Origin: Craterostigma plantagineum
Taxonomy: Eukaryota; Streptophyta; Magnoliopsida; Lamiales; Linderniaceae
NCBI GenBank assembly: GCA_027422505.1
Contig: JAPQWV010000409.1
Span: forward strand, 372,001-436,000
Reading direction: 5' to 3'
Length of the DNA: 64,000 nt
The notes beneath the pieces were generated by a model. It worked only from the letters and a program-made list of their open reading frames with translations. It searched no databases and was not told where the DNA came from. Shown here one piece after another: positions 50,826-60,984 of this stretch. How positions within the stretch are numbered: the stretch's first letter is position 1; the number at the start of each line of letters is the position of its first letter. The position numbers and the translations under genes were made by a program.

Positions 50826-53800
50826 CTACTCTATTTTTGCACGCTTGGATTGATGAGTTTCCTTCATCCACTCAATGCATTCTTCGGCAGATCCGCTGGG
50901 ATGTGCAAGTTGCCACTCCATCAACTTTTCTTGCTGAAAGAGATAGAAATCATAAAAAAAAATTAAATTTTGAAAATAATAATAAAAAAAAGAAATAAGA
51001 AACAGACGAGCATGTGTTTATATGTACCCATTCTTTTCACATCTGGTCCTGGTTTGATATGTAAGATACTCATGATGTCCTTGCCATTCACAAGTGGTTT
51101 CAGTTCCCAATTTTGTCCAAGCCTGTAATATTAAAGGGATAACAGAGGCTATGAATCATCTATTTGATCCATCTTAACACAATGTAATGCGAATTTAAGC
51201 AGAAGAGAAGGTTGAAGTACCCATATCACAGATTGCGTTTTCAATACTAAAGAACATATCTTTTCTCTGATTCATTTTGTGTCCTCGTTGGATGATTTGT
51301 CACTCGAGCCTACATCACCAGGGTATAACAGCAAGGACAGTAACAACGAAGGGCGCCAGAGTTCTTTGATTTCTCGGAGAGCAAACCCTATTCATGGAAA
51401 TCGATATGGAATTTTATGGAGTTGAAGAGGATCAAACTATTGAAGTCGATACGAATATGGATCGTCGTTGAAATGATGTAAGTTATTACCAGCCAAAACT
51501 CTGAGGTTTGCGGCGACAGGAACGTCAATAAGCTGTCTTTTCCAAGTAACTTCAAGAGGCTGTAATTTCTCAGACGCCATGATTGAAGGAATCAATGATA
51601 ATAATCTATTTGCTGCAACATGCATTCTGATAACCTGCAAGAAAATTACAAGTCCACCTATGATTGAAGGTAATGTAAGAAAAAAAAAAGCCATAACATA
51701 ATTCATAACCATACCGAATCGGCATCATTAGACTTCAGCTTGAGAGAAGTGCGAAAGATGTAGCTAACAACAGGAATCTGTTCGAAATATTTGAAGAGCG
51801 ATCGATGTAAGTAAGCCATGGATTGATTAGATAAAGCCAAATGGCGTGACAGAAAATAAGCATGCTACCTCTTTCCCTTTGTTGTCGGCGTAAACAGCAT
51901 TTCTGAAGGGCAGAAACAACGCAGCATATAGCCCTAGCCTACGTTGGTCATCCTAAGATTACAAGAAAAAGTAAATTTCCATCTCCATGCAGTTTGTAGC
52001 TTCTGATGAATTGGGAACTCACCGTGAATGTGGAGGAATCAATTAACTGTAACAGTTGCCATGAGTAATCCACGTACTCAACAGAAACCCTGTTTCACAT
52101 TACGAATAAAACAATGAAGAGTGGTGTATAATAATTGCAAATGAACTTAATCTCCTAAAGAATGACAAAAATCAGATTTACGGTGAAGCATGCCACCTTT
52201 CGAGTCCTTCCCGAGACAAATGTTCTGTGTTGGCGGATGACTAAATATAGTAAAAAACAGCTGCAGTTCGCATATGTAGGACATGGATAGAACAGGCTGA
52301 TTACCAGACATCATGAGATCAACCTGAAAGATGAAAAACATTATTGCACATAGGCATATTGACCAAAAGAAAAGAGACAAAGATTTTGTATGTCGTGAAA
52401 AGCATACCTCCTTACCGATACGCTCTCTGCTAATTTTACTAGCAATAGCAGCTTTCACGTCATCATCTGAAGCAGCAATCTTCAAATCTCCATCAAGCTC
52501 AAATCCAAACCTAGAACCTACAATCTTATAAAATATGTGAAAAGGGAACAACTAATTATATATGTTGTAGTACGTACGGAAAATGTCATGGTGTCAATTA
52601 CCAAATCGAATAGCTCGAAGAACACGAAGAGGATCATCTAAAAAGTCTGCTTTGGTGGTAGAGGGGTTACTATTTTCCCAGATTTCAAGTCTGAGATGCC
52701 TACATAAGGTTGATGCAAGAATCAGAAACAACTCAAGATTGTATGGATTACAGGGCAAATAGTAAACAATTTGCAGTTTTGACAAAGGCGAGACAAGCAG
52801 AAGATTACCTCTTCCAGTGAAATCTTCCACTGAATTTGTATTAATATTGTAGAACAAACTGTTGGGCCATTGCAAAGTCAAATCAACGATGCCAAACAGA
52901 GTAATAATCGATTTTTTCAGCCAAGACCACACTAGATGTACCTATTAATGGTTAAATCCCTTCTAAAAGCATCCTCTTCGGCAGTGCCAAACCGCTGCAA
53001 TGATGCAAGATTCCCGAGGCTAAGAAAAAGAGAGATTATCTATAGCCTTCCAAACAAACGCAAACGCAAAACATTCACCATAGCTGAATACGGCTGGTCT
53101 CACTGTAGTCTTCAGACCTTAGGTTGACGAAATCAATCCACTCATCAAAAAGGCGCATTGTCGCTGTTTCTAAATGTTTTGACTGATCGGGATTGCTGTG
53201 AGTTAACCAGAAGCAAACAACATCAAGCAAATATTTTTCTCCAAAACAGTCATAGTGGATGGTCTTAAGTTGATCAATACGTAAATTTCATATGATGAAA
53301 TAAAATACAAAAACAAAGCGCAGAACGAATGCCAAAATCAGCAAATAAAGGCAATGCATACCTCTGTATCACGCCAACTCCCCGTACCTCTCCTCCTGTC
53401 GAGGACACATACTCATTCACCTTTTCACAAAATTCCCTTCCCAGCATGTCATCAAGGGCTATGTCTATATCATAACACTCCTTTCCCAAGAGCTGCCCCA
53501 ACAAAACAAAATACTAGCAATTTGAATTGGATAAAAGAAAAGTAACCGTGAAAAAAAAATCCAGCAAATGCATAAACAATCTCGTCAAGAATAACATTTT
53601 CATCAAATACTTCGCCAACCCACATAAAGATTGGATTTTTTTTTCCCGATAAAGTTCCGATTTTTTTTATCCTACTAAATAGATTGATACGAACGGTATC
53701 ATCAAGAAACAAATAAAGGGACAGTTTTTGGAGGTGTGGGGAAAAAAGAAAACCTTATCACGAACCCAGCCACCAGCTACACGAAGCTGCGTTTGAAGGT

Positions 53801-54101
53801 TAAACTGCTGTAGAACTTTGAGAAGACAGTCGAATATCTGCTTCTCCTTAGCCGTCAGATCAATCTGCTCTTTGACGTGTACGTTCCTCTGTGGTGTGGC
53901 CATCGTCACCGTTTCTCTTACAGGACTGTTTGAGGATGAGCAGAAGCGACGGCAACTGCGATGGAGGGAAGGGTTTATGAGTGGCGCTGGGAATCGGAAA
54001 AGGCCCGATAGAGAGTGATACGAAGTTTTGGCGGTAGGGTATAATGCTATAAGACGTGGATTCAGTAGTTTCATGAGAAATTTAAGGACCTTGCAGATCA
54101 C
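50826..54101 (-). CDS. CCA tRNA nucleotidyltransferase; at least five single-base losses
   Basis: About fifteen exons on the minus strand: 54101-53754, 53492-53362, 53195-53079, 52994-52942, 52858-52809, 52699-52602, 52517-52408, 52323-52197, 52089-52023, 51952-51869, 51777-51715, 51634-51490, 51387-51221, 51122-51028 and 50933-50826. The N-terminal extension is mitochondrial/plastid-like; MATPQRN at 53903 is an alternative start. Class II CCA-enzyme motifs are present: RVAGGWVRDK, ECYDIDIALDD, AEEDAFRRDLTIN, DDPLRVLRAIRFG and DLMMSGNQP. The C-terminus is WQLAHPSGSAEECIEWMKE. It adds the 3' CCA to tRNAs in cytosol and organelles. Bases appear missing near 53086, 52650, 52225, 51275-51278 and 51109. 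Each repair restores conserved sequence. Confidence 0.87.
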
Positions 54102-54258
54102 AATATGAAAGTTGTAACGCGTTTAAAGTGTTCGTGCATTTGACTCTTTGACAAGTTTAAATTGCTTTGGCAATATAAATAATTTATCCAATTTCGCATA
54201 AAAAGCTTAATCGCTAACATCTTCCCGCCAAACACACAGCAAAACGGAACGAATAAGA
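54102..54258. promoter_or_regulatory. 157-bp interval between divergent starts
   Basis: Only 157 bp separate the CCA-enzyme start from the XRCC2-like start. It is AT-rich (CAATATAAATAATTTATCC) and includes TATAAAT at about 54174-54180. It may be a compact bidirectional promoter. If MATPQRN is the true CCA start the interval is 355 bp. Confidence 0.35.
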
Positions 54259-54989
54259 ATGGCCTCAGCATTTTCGTGGATCAAAACCGACGAAACGGCC
54301 AAGATGCCCTGCAAAGAATCCTCACAGAGCGTCCACTCGCCGTACTTCCGCCGCCCCTCCACCGTTTACCCTTCCGAGCTGGCAATGTCGTTGAGATTGT
54401 TGGTCCCAGTCCCTACGCCAAAACCCTAATCCTCACCCAGGTCAACACTGAAAGCTGAATAGATAAAAACCCTTTGTCGTAATTAATAGTCGTGTTGATC
54501 CGATCTAAGCCTTGTTTTGTTTGATATTACCAGCTGAGCTTGGAAGGCGTATATGAATTTGTTAATCATCAAGTTGTTATCTTTCCAAATAGATTTTACA
54601 AATAATTTCCCTGTTCGTTTGATGTTTCTCTTACAGGCTGCTATATCTTGTATTTTGCTAAAGAGTGGACTACAGAGGGCTATGGCTTGAGCGATTGCGT
54701 GCTTATATTGATTTGGAGTGTCGTTTTGATGTTTTGAGTTTTTCACGAGCATTGCTTAAACGAATCGAAGGGCGTAATGGTATGATTATGGCTTTTGCTA
54801 AAGTTCAATCATTGGACGGTGATATAAAATGATAGGTTTTTTCACTTTTCGAATTTGTGATTATTAGGAGTGAGATTCAGCAGCACAAAGGGGAACAGGA
54901 GTATCATAAAGAGCTGTTTGAGGCGTGTATGCGCCGGTTCTTTTACATAAGATGCTACAACAGTAATGAGTTTTCTCGCTACACTTAAG
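54259..54989 (+). pseudogene. XRCC2: XRCC2-like 5' part (RAD51 paralogue), broken and truncated
   Basis: Three exons (54259-54440, 54637-54779, 54868-54989) match the N-terminal half of plant XRCC2: WIKTDET, LQRILTERPLAVLPPPLHRLPFRAGNVVEIVGPSPYAKT (Walker A-like region), AISCIL, DLECRFDVLSF, and a third-exon segment ending NSNEF-x-ATLK. At least four frame breaks occur: between WIKTDET and QDALQRI, in the start of exon 2, before DLECRF, and in the LATLK end of exon 3. The Walker B and C-terminal exons are not found downstream; RNR1-like sequence follows instead. XRCC2 acts in homologous recombination repair. It may be a decayed copy, or a real gene damaged by assembly error and rearrangement. 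Confidence 0.65.
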
Positions 54990-55256
54990 GTGGGATTCAC
55001 ATCATGCATGCCCTAATTTTTCGATTTTTCTTTATCTTGACATCCTTGGTTACCAAATAGTGATGTAGTTGCATGAGAACCCTTTTAATTCTGGGATTTA
55101 TGAGGATGTGCAGTGTTTCTATCTTTTCTCCTCCTCTTAGCAGTTACTCACTGTTGCAGACGCTAAATAATCGGAAAGATGAAGTAAAAGGATGGTAGTG
55201 CTGTTTATATGCTTTGATCGACAGGTCATAAGTTATACCAAATTATTTGTTGGCAG

Positions 55257-55959
55257 TGATGAGTTTGTCGTGGTAAATAAGCATCTTCCATGATTTGACG
55301 GAGATGGGCCTTTGGTCTCCTGCTGTCAAGAACAGGATAATATACGAGGATGGTTCAAAAGATCCCCGGGATCCCTGAAGATCTTAAAAAAATATACAAG
55401 TACGTCTATGGCATTGAGCAATGCACTATTCACTTCCTAATTTCCTTTGTTGATGAATCTAAGTGAACTCATTTTATCAGGATTGTCTGGGAGATTAAAC
55501 AGCGTGTGTTGGTTCACATGGCTGTCGATCGTGGATGCTACGTTAACCAGAGTCAAAGCCTCAACATCCATATGGATCAACCTAATTTCGGAAAGCTCAC
55601 CTCCCTTCACTTCCATGCCTGCTCCAGGGTATGCTGAACCATATCAGGCCGTTGTTCCTTTTGTTTACATGAATCTGATAGAAGTTCTGACTGTGCATTA
55701 GTTTCTAACATTCTGTTGTCATTTTATGTTCGAACTGAATGGTCCGAAGACGGGATTGTATTGCTTGAGAACTCGAGCTGCAGCTGATGCCATAAAGTTC
55801 ACAGTAGACACGACAATGCTAAAAGTGAGTGCCTTTGAATGTAATAATATCCGCGGGCTCCCCTCCCATGTAACTAAATTCACATGTTTGTTTCGTTCGT
55901 CGCAGGACAAACCTAAGATGGCTCAGATGGTGTGTTCTTTAACTAACCGTGACGAGTAA
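55257..55959 (+). pseudogene. RNR1: 3' fragment of ribonucleotide reductase large subunit (RNR1)
   Basis: Four exon-like blocks (to 55399, 55481-55628, ~55740-55824, 55906-55959) match the last ~150 residues of RNR1: [79 protein letters not shown] and MAQMVCSLTNRDE. There are two or more frame breaks in the first block. The sequence stops directly after NRDE, so it lacks the extreme C-terminal Cys pair that normally re-reduces the active site. The catalytic barrel upstream is absent. It is therefore a gene fragment, joined in the same orientation to the XRCC2 piece. Confidence 0.75.
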
Positions 55960-56236
55960 TTGGCTAGTTAATGAACTATCATGTCTCTACATTTGGGAAT
56001 GAAACTAACTCCACTCTCTACATGCATTCTATGAAAAAAACTTTTCATCTGATGGAGGTCAGTGTATGTACGAGATTTTTAGAATGTGATGTGGGGAAAA
56101 GGAAAAACAAAGTACATCAGTTTGTATGGTATATCATCGGTTTATGTAAAACGACAACCCAACATCAAATGAAAGAGTTACTTTATCTAATTGGAAATTT
56201 GCAGTATTAGTGAGAGGAGGTTGAATGACGTATGGG

Positions 56237-56245
56237 TTAAAAATA
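56237..56245. repeat. left 9-bp target site duplication TTAAAAATA
   Basis: TTAAAAATA precedes GGGTAAATTCC and recurs exactly at 57479-57487 after the right end. Confidence 0.82.
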
Positions 56246-57478
56246 GGGTAAATTCCTTATCAGACCCTGTCAGAAACTAAACTTCTTATCAGTACTACTG
56301 GCAATTAGAAGGAATTTGAAAACTCAAAAGATACTGATAAGGAATTAACCCTTAAAAAGGGTAAATTCCTTATCAGACCATGTCAGAAACTAAACTTCCT
56401 TATCAGTACCCCTGACAAAATTTCTTCCTTACCAGTACCCATCTGCAAAAAGTAGTGTGTTATTAATACCCCCAAACAGTAAACGGACGAAAATACCCTT
56501 TTTTGAAATTAAACTAGACATCATACCAACTGTTTTGACTATTATACCTACTGTTATTCATACCAACTGTTATCATTATTATACCAATTGATATAGTGTA
56601 CAATTCTGTTGGTATAATTACGGCAACAGTTGGTATAATTTCTGGTACAATAGTAAAATCAGTTGGTATAACACCAATTTCACTGTATAAAATTAAAATA
56701 ACTGGTATAATAACGAAAATAGATGGTATAATTTCTACAATTTGTGGTATAATTTCAAAAAATAGTTGGTATAACGTTCAACTTCACTGTATAAAGTTAA
56801 AATAACTGGTATAATAACGAAAAGAGATGGTATAATTTCAACAATTTCTGTATAATTTCAAAATAAGTTGGTATGACGTCCAACTTCACTGTAAAATTAA
56901 AATACTGGTATAATAATACAAACAGATGGTATAATTTCTACAATTTCTGGTATAATTTCAAAATCAGTTGGTATAACGTCCAATTTCACTGTATAAAATT
57001 AAAATAACTGGTATAATAACACAAAGAGATGGTATAATTTGTACAATTTCTGATATTATTTCAAAATCAGTTGGTATAAATGTCCAATTCGCTGTATAAA
57101 ATTATAAAACGTTAATTACTTGTACGATAACCAAAAAAGATGGTATAACTTGTACAATTTCTGGTACAATTTCAAAATCAGTTGGTATAAATGTCCAATT
57201 TTCGCTGTATAAAATTTAATAACGTTATTTACTGGTACGATAACCAAAATAGATGGTATAATTTTATAATTTCTGGTCTAATTTCAAATAAGTTGGTATA
57301 AATGTCCAATTTGAAGTGTGAGACAGAGTATTTTCGACTTTTTAACCTAACCTGAAAAGACCTTTTTAGGTACTGAACAGGAAGAAATTTTCAAATGGGT
57401 ACTTATAAGGAAGAAATAATTCGAGGGGTATTTAAAAGGAATTTGAAAACTCAAAAGGTACTGATAAGGAATTAACCC
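56246..57478. mobile_element. composite non-autonomous Mutator-like element, 1.23 kb
   Basis: Begins GGGTAAATTCCTTATCAG and ends CTGATAAGGAATTAACCC, which are inverted copies. The outer flanks are a perfect 9-bp duplication. The ~100-bp ends carry subrepeats of the form CCTTATCAGTACC. Inside, a 106-bp miniature (56246-56351) consisting only of the two ends is followed by TTAAAAA and then a full 1.12-kb copy (56359-57478). There is no coding potential. The interior is a tandem array of GGTATAAT-type motifs. End sequences (ATCAGACCCTGTCAGAA) relate it to the 4.26-kb element at 19.3 kb. Confidence 0.8.
56618..57310. repeat. ~101-111-bp tandem repeats rich in GGTATAAT motifs
   Basis: Seven AGTTGGTATAA landmarks at about 56661, 56764, 56866, 56966, 57069, 57180 and 57290 mark the units. 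Each unit has about four motifs of the type (A/T)GGTATAA spaced 20-30 bp apart, with TTCACTGTATAAAATTAAAA between. Confidence 0.82.
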
Positions 57479-57487
57479 TTAAAAATA
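57479..57487. repeat. right 9-bp target site duplication TTAAAAATA
   Basis: Exact copy of 56237-56245 directly after ...AATTAACCC. Confidence 0.82.
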
Positions 57488-57837
57488 AGAATGTTAAAAT
57501 AAAAAATATAGAGAAAATAAGAATTTAAAAAGGTTAAGATATCACAACAACATGATTTAAAAAGAAAATATAGTAATTATAGAGCTAAAAATCTGTTACA
57601 AAATTCGAACACAGGATCAAATTGGTAATCTTTTGCCTGCAGAAGGATCATCTCTTGCAAAAAAAAAAACAATAACCCAAAGCTCGCGGCCCGCGCGGTC
57701 ATGCCCGCTCAGGTCTTTAAAGGGTCACAAAGGTCTTTTACAATATAGGACACTGTGGCGCAACTACAGTAAAAGGCATTTCAGTTCCTTAGTTATATAA
57801 GATTTAGCGCTCGCGCCCTTTCTTGTCGTTACAACAA

Positions 57838-58016
57838 AATGGCTTCGTTAAGCTCATAATCGGAGTCAAAAATCGGATGGGGTTAGGGTTACGTCACTGA
57901 AAGCTCAGAATCACAGCAAATGGCTTCGTTAAGCTCAGAACCGATGGGGTTAGGGTTACGTCAACTGAAAGCTCCGATCACAGCAAATGGCTTCGTTAAG
58001 CTCAGAATCGGATGGG
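57838..58016. repeat. short tandem repeat, ~75-bp unit, 2.5 copies
   Basis: AAATGGCTTCGTTAAGCTCA recurs at about 57837, 57918 and 57984. The stretch GATGGGGTTAGGGTTACGTCA lies between the copies. Confidence 0.75.
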
Positions 58017-58520
58017 TGGTTACAACTATCGTTAACACTAAGCTCCGAATATCAGCCAACAGAAGAAGTTAGGGTTACAAAAATGCAGAGGCTATTGGCG
58101 GAACTACTAACGAGCACCACAATGAACAAGAGCTTCTTGATCTGAAGATACTAATTGGCAACAGGTAATTTACAAATTTGATGAATAGTACAAATGAAGT
58201 TTAGTAATTTCATTTCTCTCATCATTGATGTTTTTCGTTTTTAGTGCTGCTATTATTGAGGCATTTCGGGCTGCTAATGGTCTCGAGACCCTGCTACTAT
58301 TCTGAACAATGGAGAAGAAGTATATCATTTACAAGTGATATGTGAGGTTCTCCACGATGCTTGTAGCACACGTGCTCTTTCACGTGTCCACTTGTGCCCA
58401 TCGTTTCTTGGTCTTAGTGGTCAAGGTCTTAATGCTGATGCAATAGCGATTTTGTTCTTAGAAATTGAGAGTAATGAGGAACTTTCTTCTAGATTTGCAG
58501 TAGTCCATGGCCATTCCTAG
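57987..58520 (+). pseudogene. possible coding remnant of unknown identity
   Basis: From the last ATGGCTTCG of the tandem repeat, a frame (MASLSSESDGWLQLSLTLSS...) runs 57 codons. With one frame change it continues as NEHHNEQELLDLKILIGN to a GT donor near 58164. After an AG near 58244 a frame reads SAAIIEAFRAANGLE. After another one-base change it continues as ATILNNGEEVYHLQVICEVLHDACSTRALSRVHLC to the stop near 58520. The pieces read like decayed exons of one gene, but I recognise no family. It could be chance. Confidence 0.3.
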
Positions 58521-58556
58521 ACAGATTCGTAGCTTTAAATGGACTTGTAACTGTGT

Positions 58557-59124
58557 CGAACGCATTTGTTAGAGGTGATCGGTATGTCCGAGCTTTGTAC
58601 TTGAAAATTCTACGACGCATAGTTGTAACACTGCCGCGCACAATCCCTCTCCTCATTAGCTTAGAGTTGTCGGAGGATGGTGGGAGTTTCATATGTCTAA
58701 TATGGTATGAGGTTCTGAAAGTGAATACTATAAGGTAGTCTCTATTTTAATCTTCTAATTCGGCCAATGAAGTGGCCAATGAGCTTTTACCCCAGGCAAA
58801 GCTGCAAATTCGAATTTGCACTATCCTTACTATGGTAGCCCTCTCTTTATTAGCACTAGCTATTTACCCCAGGTTGTAGCATTTTTTTATTCCAAAAAAA
58901 ATATATATGGTGGGACCTAATTCGAATTAGACGATTAAAAATAGAGACTACCTTATAGTATTCACTTTCAGACACCTCATACCATTTAGACCTAGGAAAC
59001 TCCACCATCCTCCGACAACTCCAAGTTAATGAGGAGAGGGATTGTGCGCGGCACTGTTACAACTATGCGTAGAATTCAAGTACAAAGCTCGGGACATACC
59101 GATCACCTTTAACAAATGCGTTCG
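58557..59124. repeat. foldback: ~205-bp inverted repeat with ~160-bp loop
   Basis: Arm 58557-58762 (CGAACGCATTTGTTAGAGG...TCTAATTCG) is matched by the reverse complement of 58923-59124 with about 90-95% identity by eye. The RNA of this region would form a long hairpin. The right arm ends exactly where synaptotagmin-like coding sequence begins. No terminal target duplication was identified. Confidence 0.85.
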
Positions 59125-60249
59125 AACCAATTAAATCCTGTATGGAATGAACACTACGAGGTTTGAAGTAGAAGATGCATCGACCCAAAACTTGGTTGTA
59201 AAAATCTTTGACGATGAAGGGATTCAAGCTGCTGAACTTATTGGAATTGCTCAAGTCCACCTATGCGACTTAGAGCCTGGAAAGCTCAAGGATGTGTGGC
59301 TGAAACTGGTAAAGGACTTGGATGTTCAACGAGACACTAAAAACAGGGGACAGGTGAATCCCATTTTGCCCATCTTTTCTGAGAGAGTTTTTTATTCTGA
59401 ATCTGAATAATATTCACCATTATCACTGCCCTCTAAGCAAAAATCTTGATTTTCGGTGCATGGAGTTCCAATATTGCAAAACTGAAGCAGGCATTGTCGT
59501 AACCATATTTGGGTGATGTCAACTTTAGGTTCACTTGGAGCTTCTCTATTGCCCATATGGAATGCAAAATGGTTTTACGAATCCGTTTCACCAAGAGGGC
59601 TCGATGACTTCCCTAGAGAAGGTCTTGAAGAACGAATCTAACGGGAAACTTCAAAGCAACGGCGAACAGAGCAAAAAGAGAGATGTCATCATTAGAGGCG
59701 TGCTTTCAGTTACCGTATTATACGCCGAGGATCTCGCCCCAGCTGACCTCATGGGTAAGGCAGATCCTTACGTCGTCCTTTCGATGAAGAAAACTGGATC
59801 AAAATGCAAAACCAGGGTAAAACTCTCATGTTCTTCGAAAGTTATGTATTCGGACTTTAGCTCCAACTATCGATCGAGCTTTTAATAAATGCGCCTCCTT
59901 TGTAACGTAGGTCGTGAACGAGAGTTTAAATCCCGTGTGGAATCAGACCTTTGACTTTGTCGTCGAGGATGGATTGCACGACATGCTGATTCTCGAACTT
60001 TGGGATCACGATACATTTGGGAAGGTACCTCCTTGCTTTCTCCTTCCTCAGTTACTGCGTATCGTTTTCGAAAACAACGCATTTTTTTTGCAGGATTTTA
60101 TGGGGAGATGCATCTTAACGCTGACGAGGGTTCTAATGGAAGGAGAATACGAAGATTCGTTCGTGCTCGAAGGCGCTAAATCTGGGACGATCCACTTGAA
60201 TCTCAAATGGACGCCTCAGCCGATCTACAGGGACAACAGCAGAGAATAG
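59125..60249 (+). pseudogene. SYT4: 3' part of synaptotagmin-4-like gene (C2A remnant and C2B domain)
   Basis: Four exons (59125-59353, 59529-59816, 59911-60024, 60094-60249) in consistent phase cover the end of C2A (NQLNPVWNEHY...FEVEDASTQNLVVKIFDDEG) and a complete C2B. C2B has GVLSVTVLYAEDL, LMGKADPYVVLSMKKTGSK, NESLNPVWNQTFDFVVEDGLHDML and LWDHDTFGKDFMGR, with its Ca2+-binding aspartates. The N-terminal transmembrane anchor, SMP lipid-transfer domain and first part of C2A are missing. Homology starts at the edge of the foldback arm. One extra base near 59157-59161 breaks the C2A frame. Intact relatives tether ER to plasma membrane. Most likely a truncated, non-functional locus. Confidence 0.75.
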
Positions 60250-60984
60250 GACCAAATAAAAAACAAGTGTTTCGCTTTCGACGATTTTTCCCCGCTGATA
60301 TAACATACATGTGTTCATAACTATGTATATAGATAGCCATGAGCCATGGACGTGGAACCATTTTAATTTATGCGGGATTCAGTATCATAGTTTTCAATAA
60401 CCAGTCATACTCTTAATATTTGCATGTCAAAAATATACGTAAGATGTCATAAATAAAATGAATTAAACACGAAAAATGATAATAAAAGTGCTCGTAATAG
60501 CCGATTGACTATGGGGATATAACTCGTCGCACAAAAAGTGTTCATAATAGATCATATGATTAACAAATAAAATGATACATAGATTTAAATTTCGGTACTA
60601 GCATTTATACTTTGTATGCTGCATCGATATTCCATATTTGTATCAATTCACTAAAAATAAAAGAAAGAATTCACTAAAGCTCTTGTTTAATTTTCACTTC
60701 ACTATAAAGCAATTCTAAATTTACACAATGCCAAAACAACGAGACAACTCCCAAAATATATGAAGTGAAAGAATACAAAAGATCACATAAGACGACAACA
60801 AGAATATAGGTCAGCAAACACACAGAATCCGACGCAAAGTCAATCCTAGACAAAATACAAAAGCCAAACTTAACTAACCTAAGATGCAGACAACCTTAAT
60901 CAATAAACAAAAAAAAGAAAGACACAAAAGATCTTCACCATAAAATCCCTTCTAATTAGTATATCAAGCTCGAGAAAGACGACG
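60250..60984. other. intergenic between convergent genes
   Basis: AT-rich 3' flanks; nothing is recognised. Confidence 0.4.

Noticed and set aside
43572..54101. Functional cluster of tRNA-processing genes (CDKAL1-like and CCA enzyme within 10 kb)
   Set aside because: They lie among unrelated genes with separate promoters; proximity is probably chance in a plant genome.
57600..57640. AATTCGAACACAGGATC resembling a reversed tRNA B-box
   Set aside because: No A-box, cloverleaf or acceptor stem can be drawn around it.
57880..57965. GGGGTTAGGGTTACG stretches resembling telomeric TTAGGG/TTTAGGG repeats
   Set aside because: They occur once per ~75-bp unit, not as a contiguous telomere-type array.
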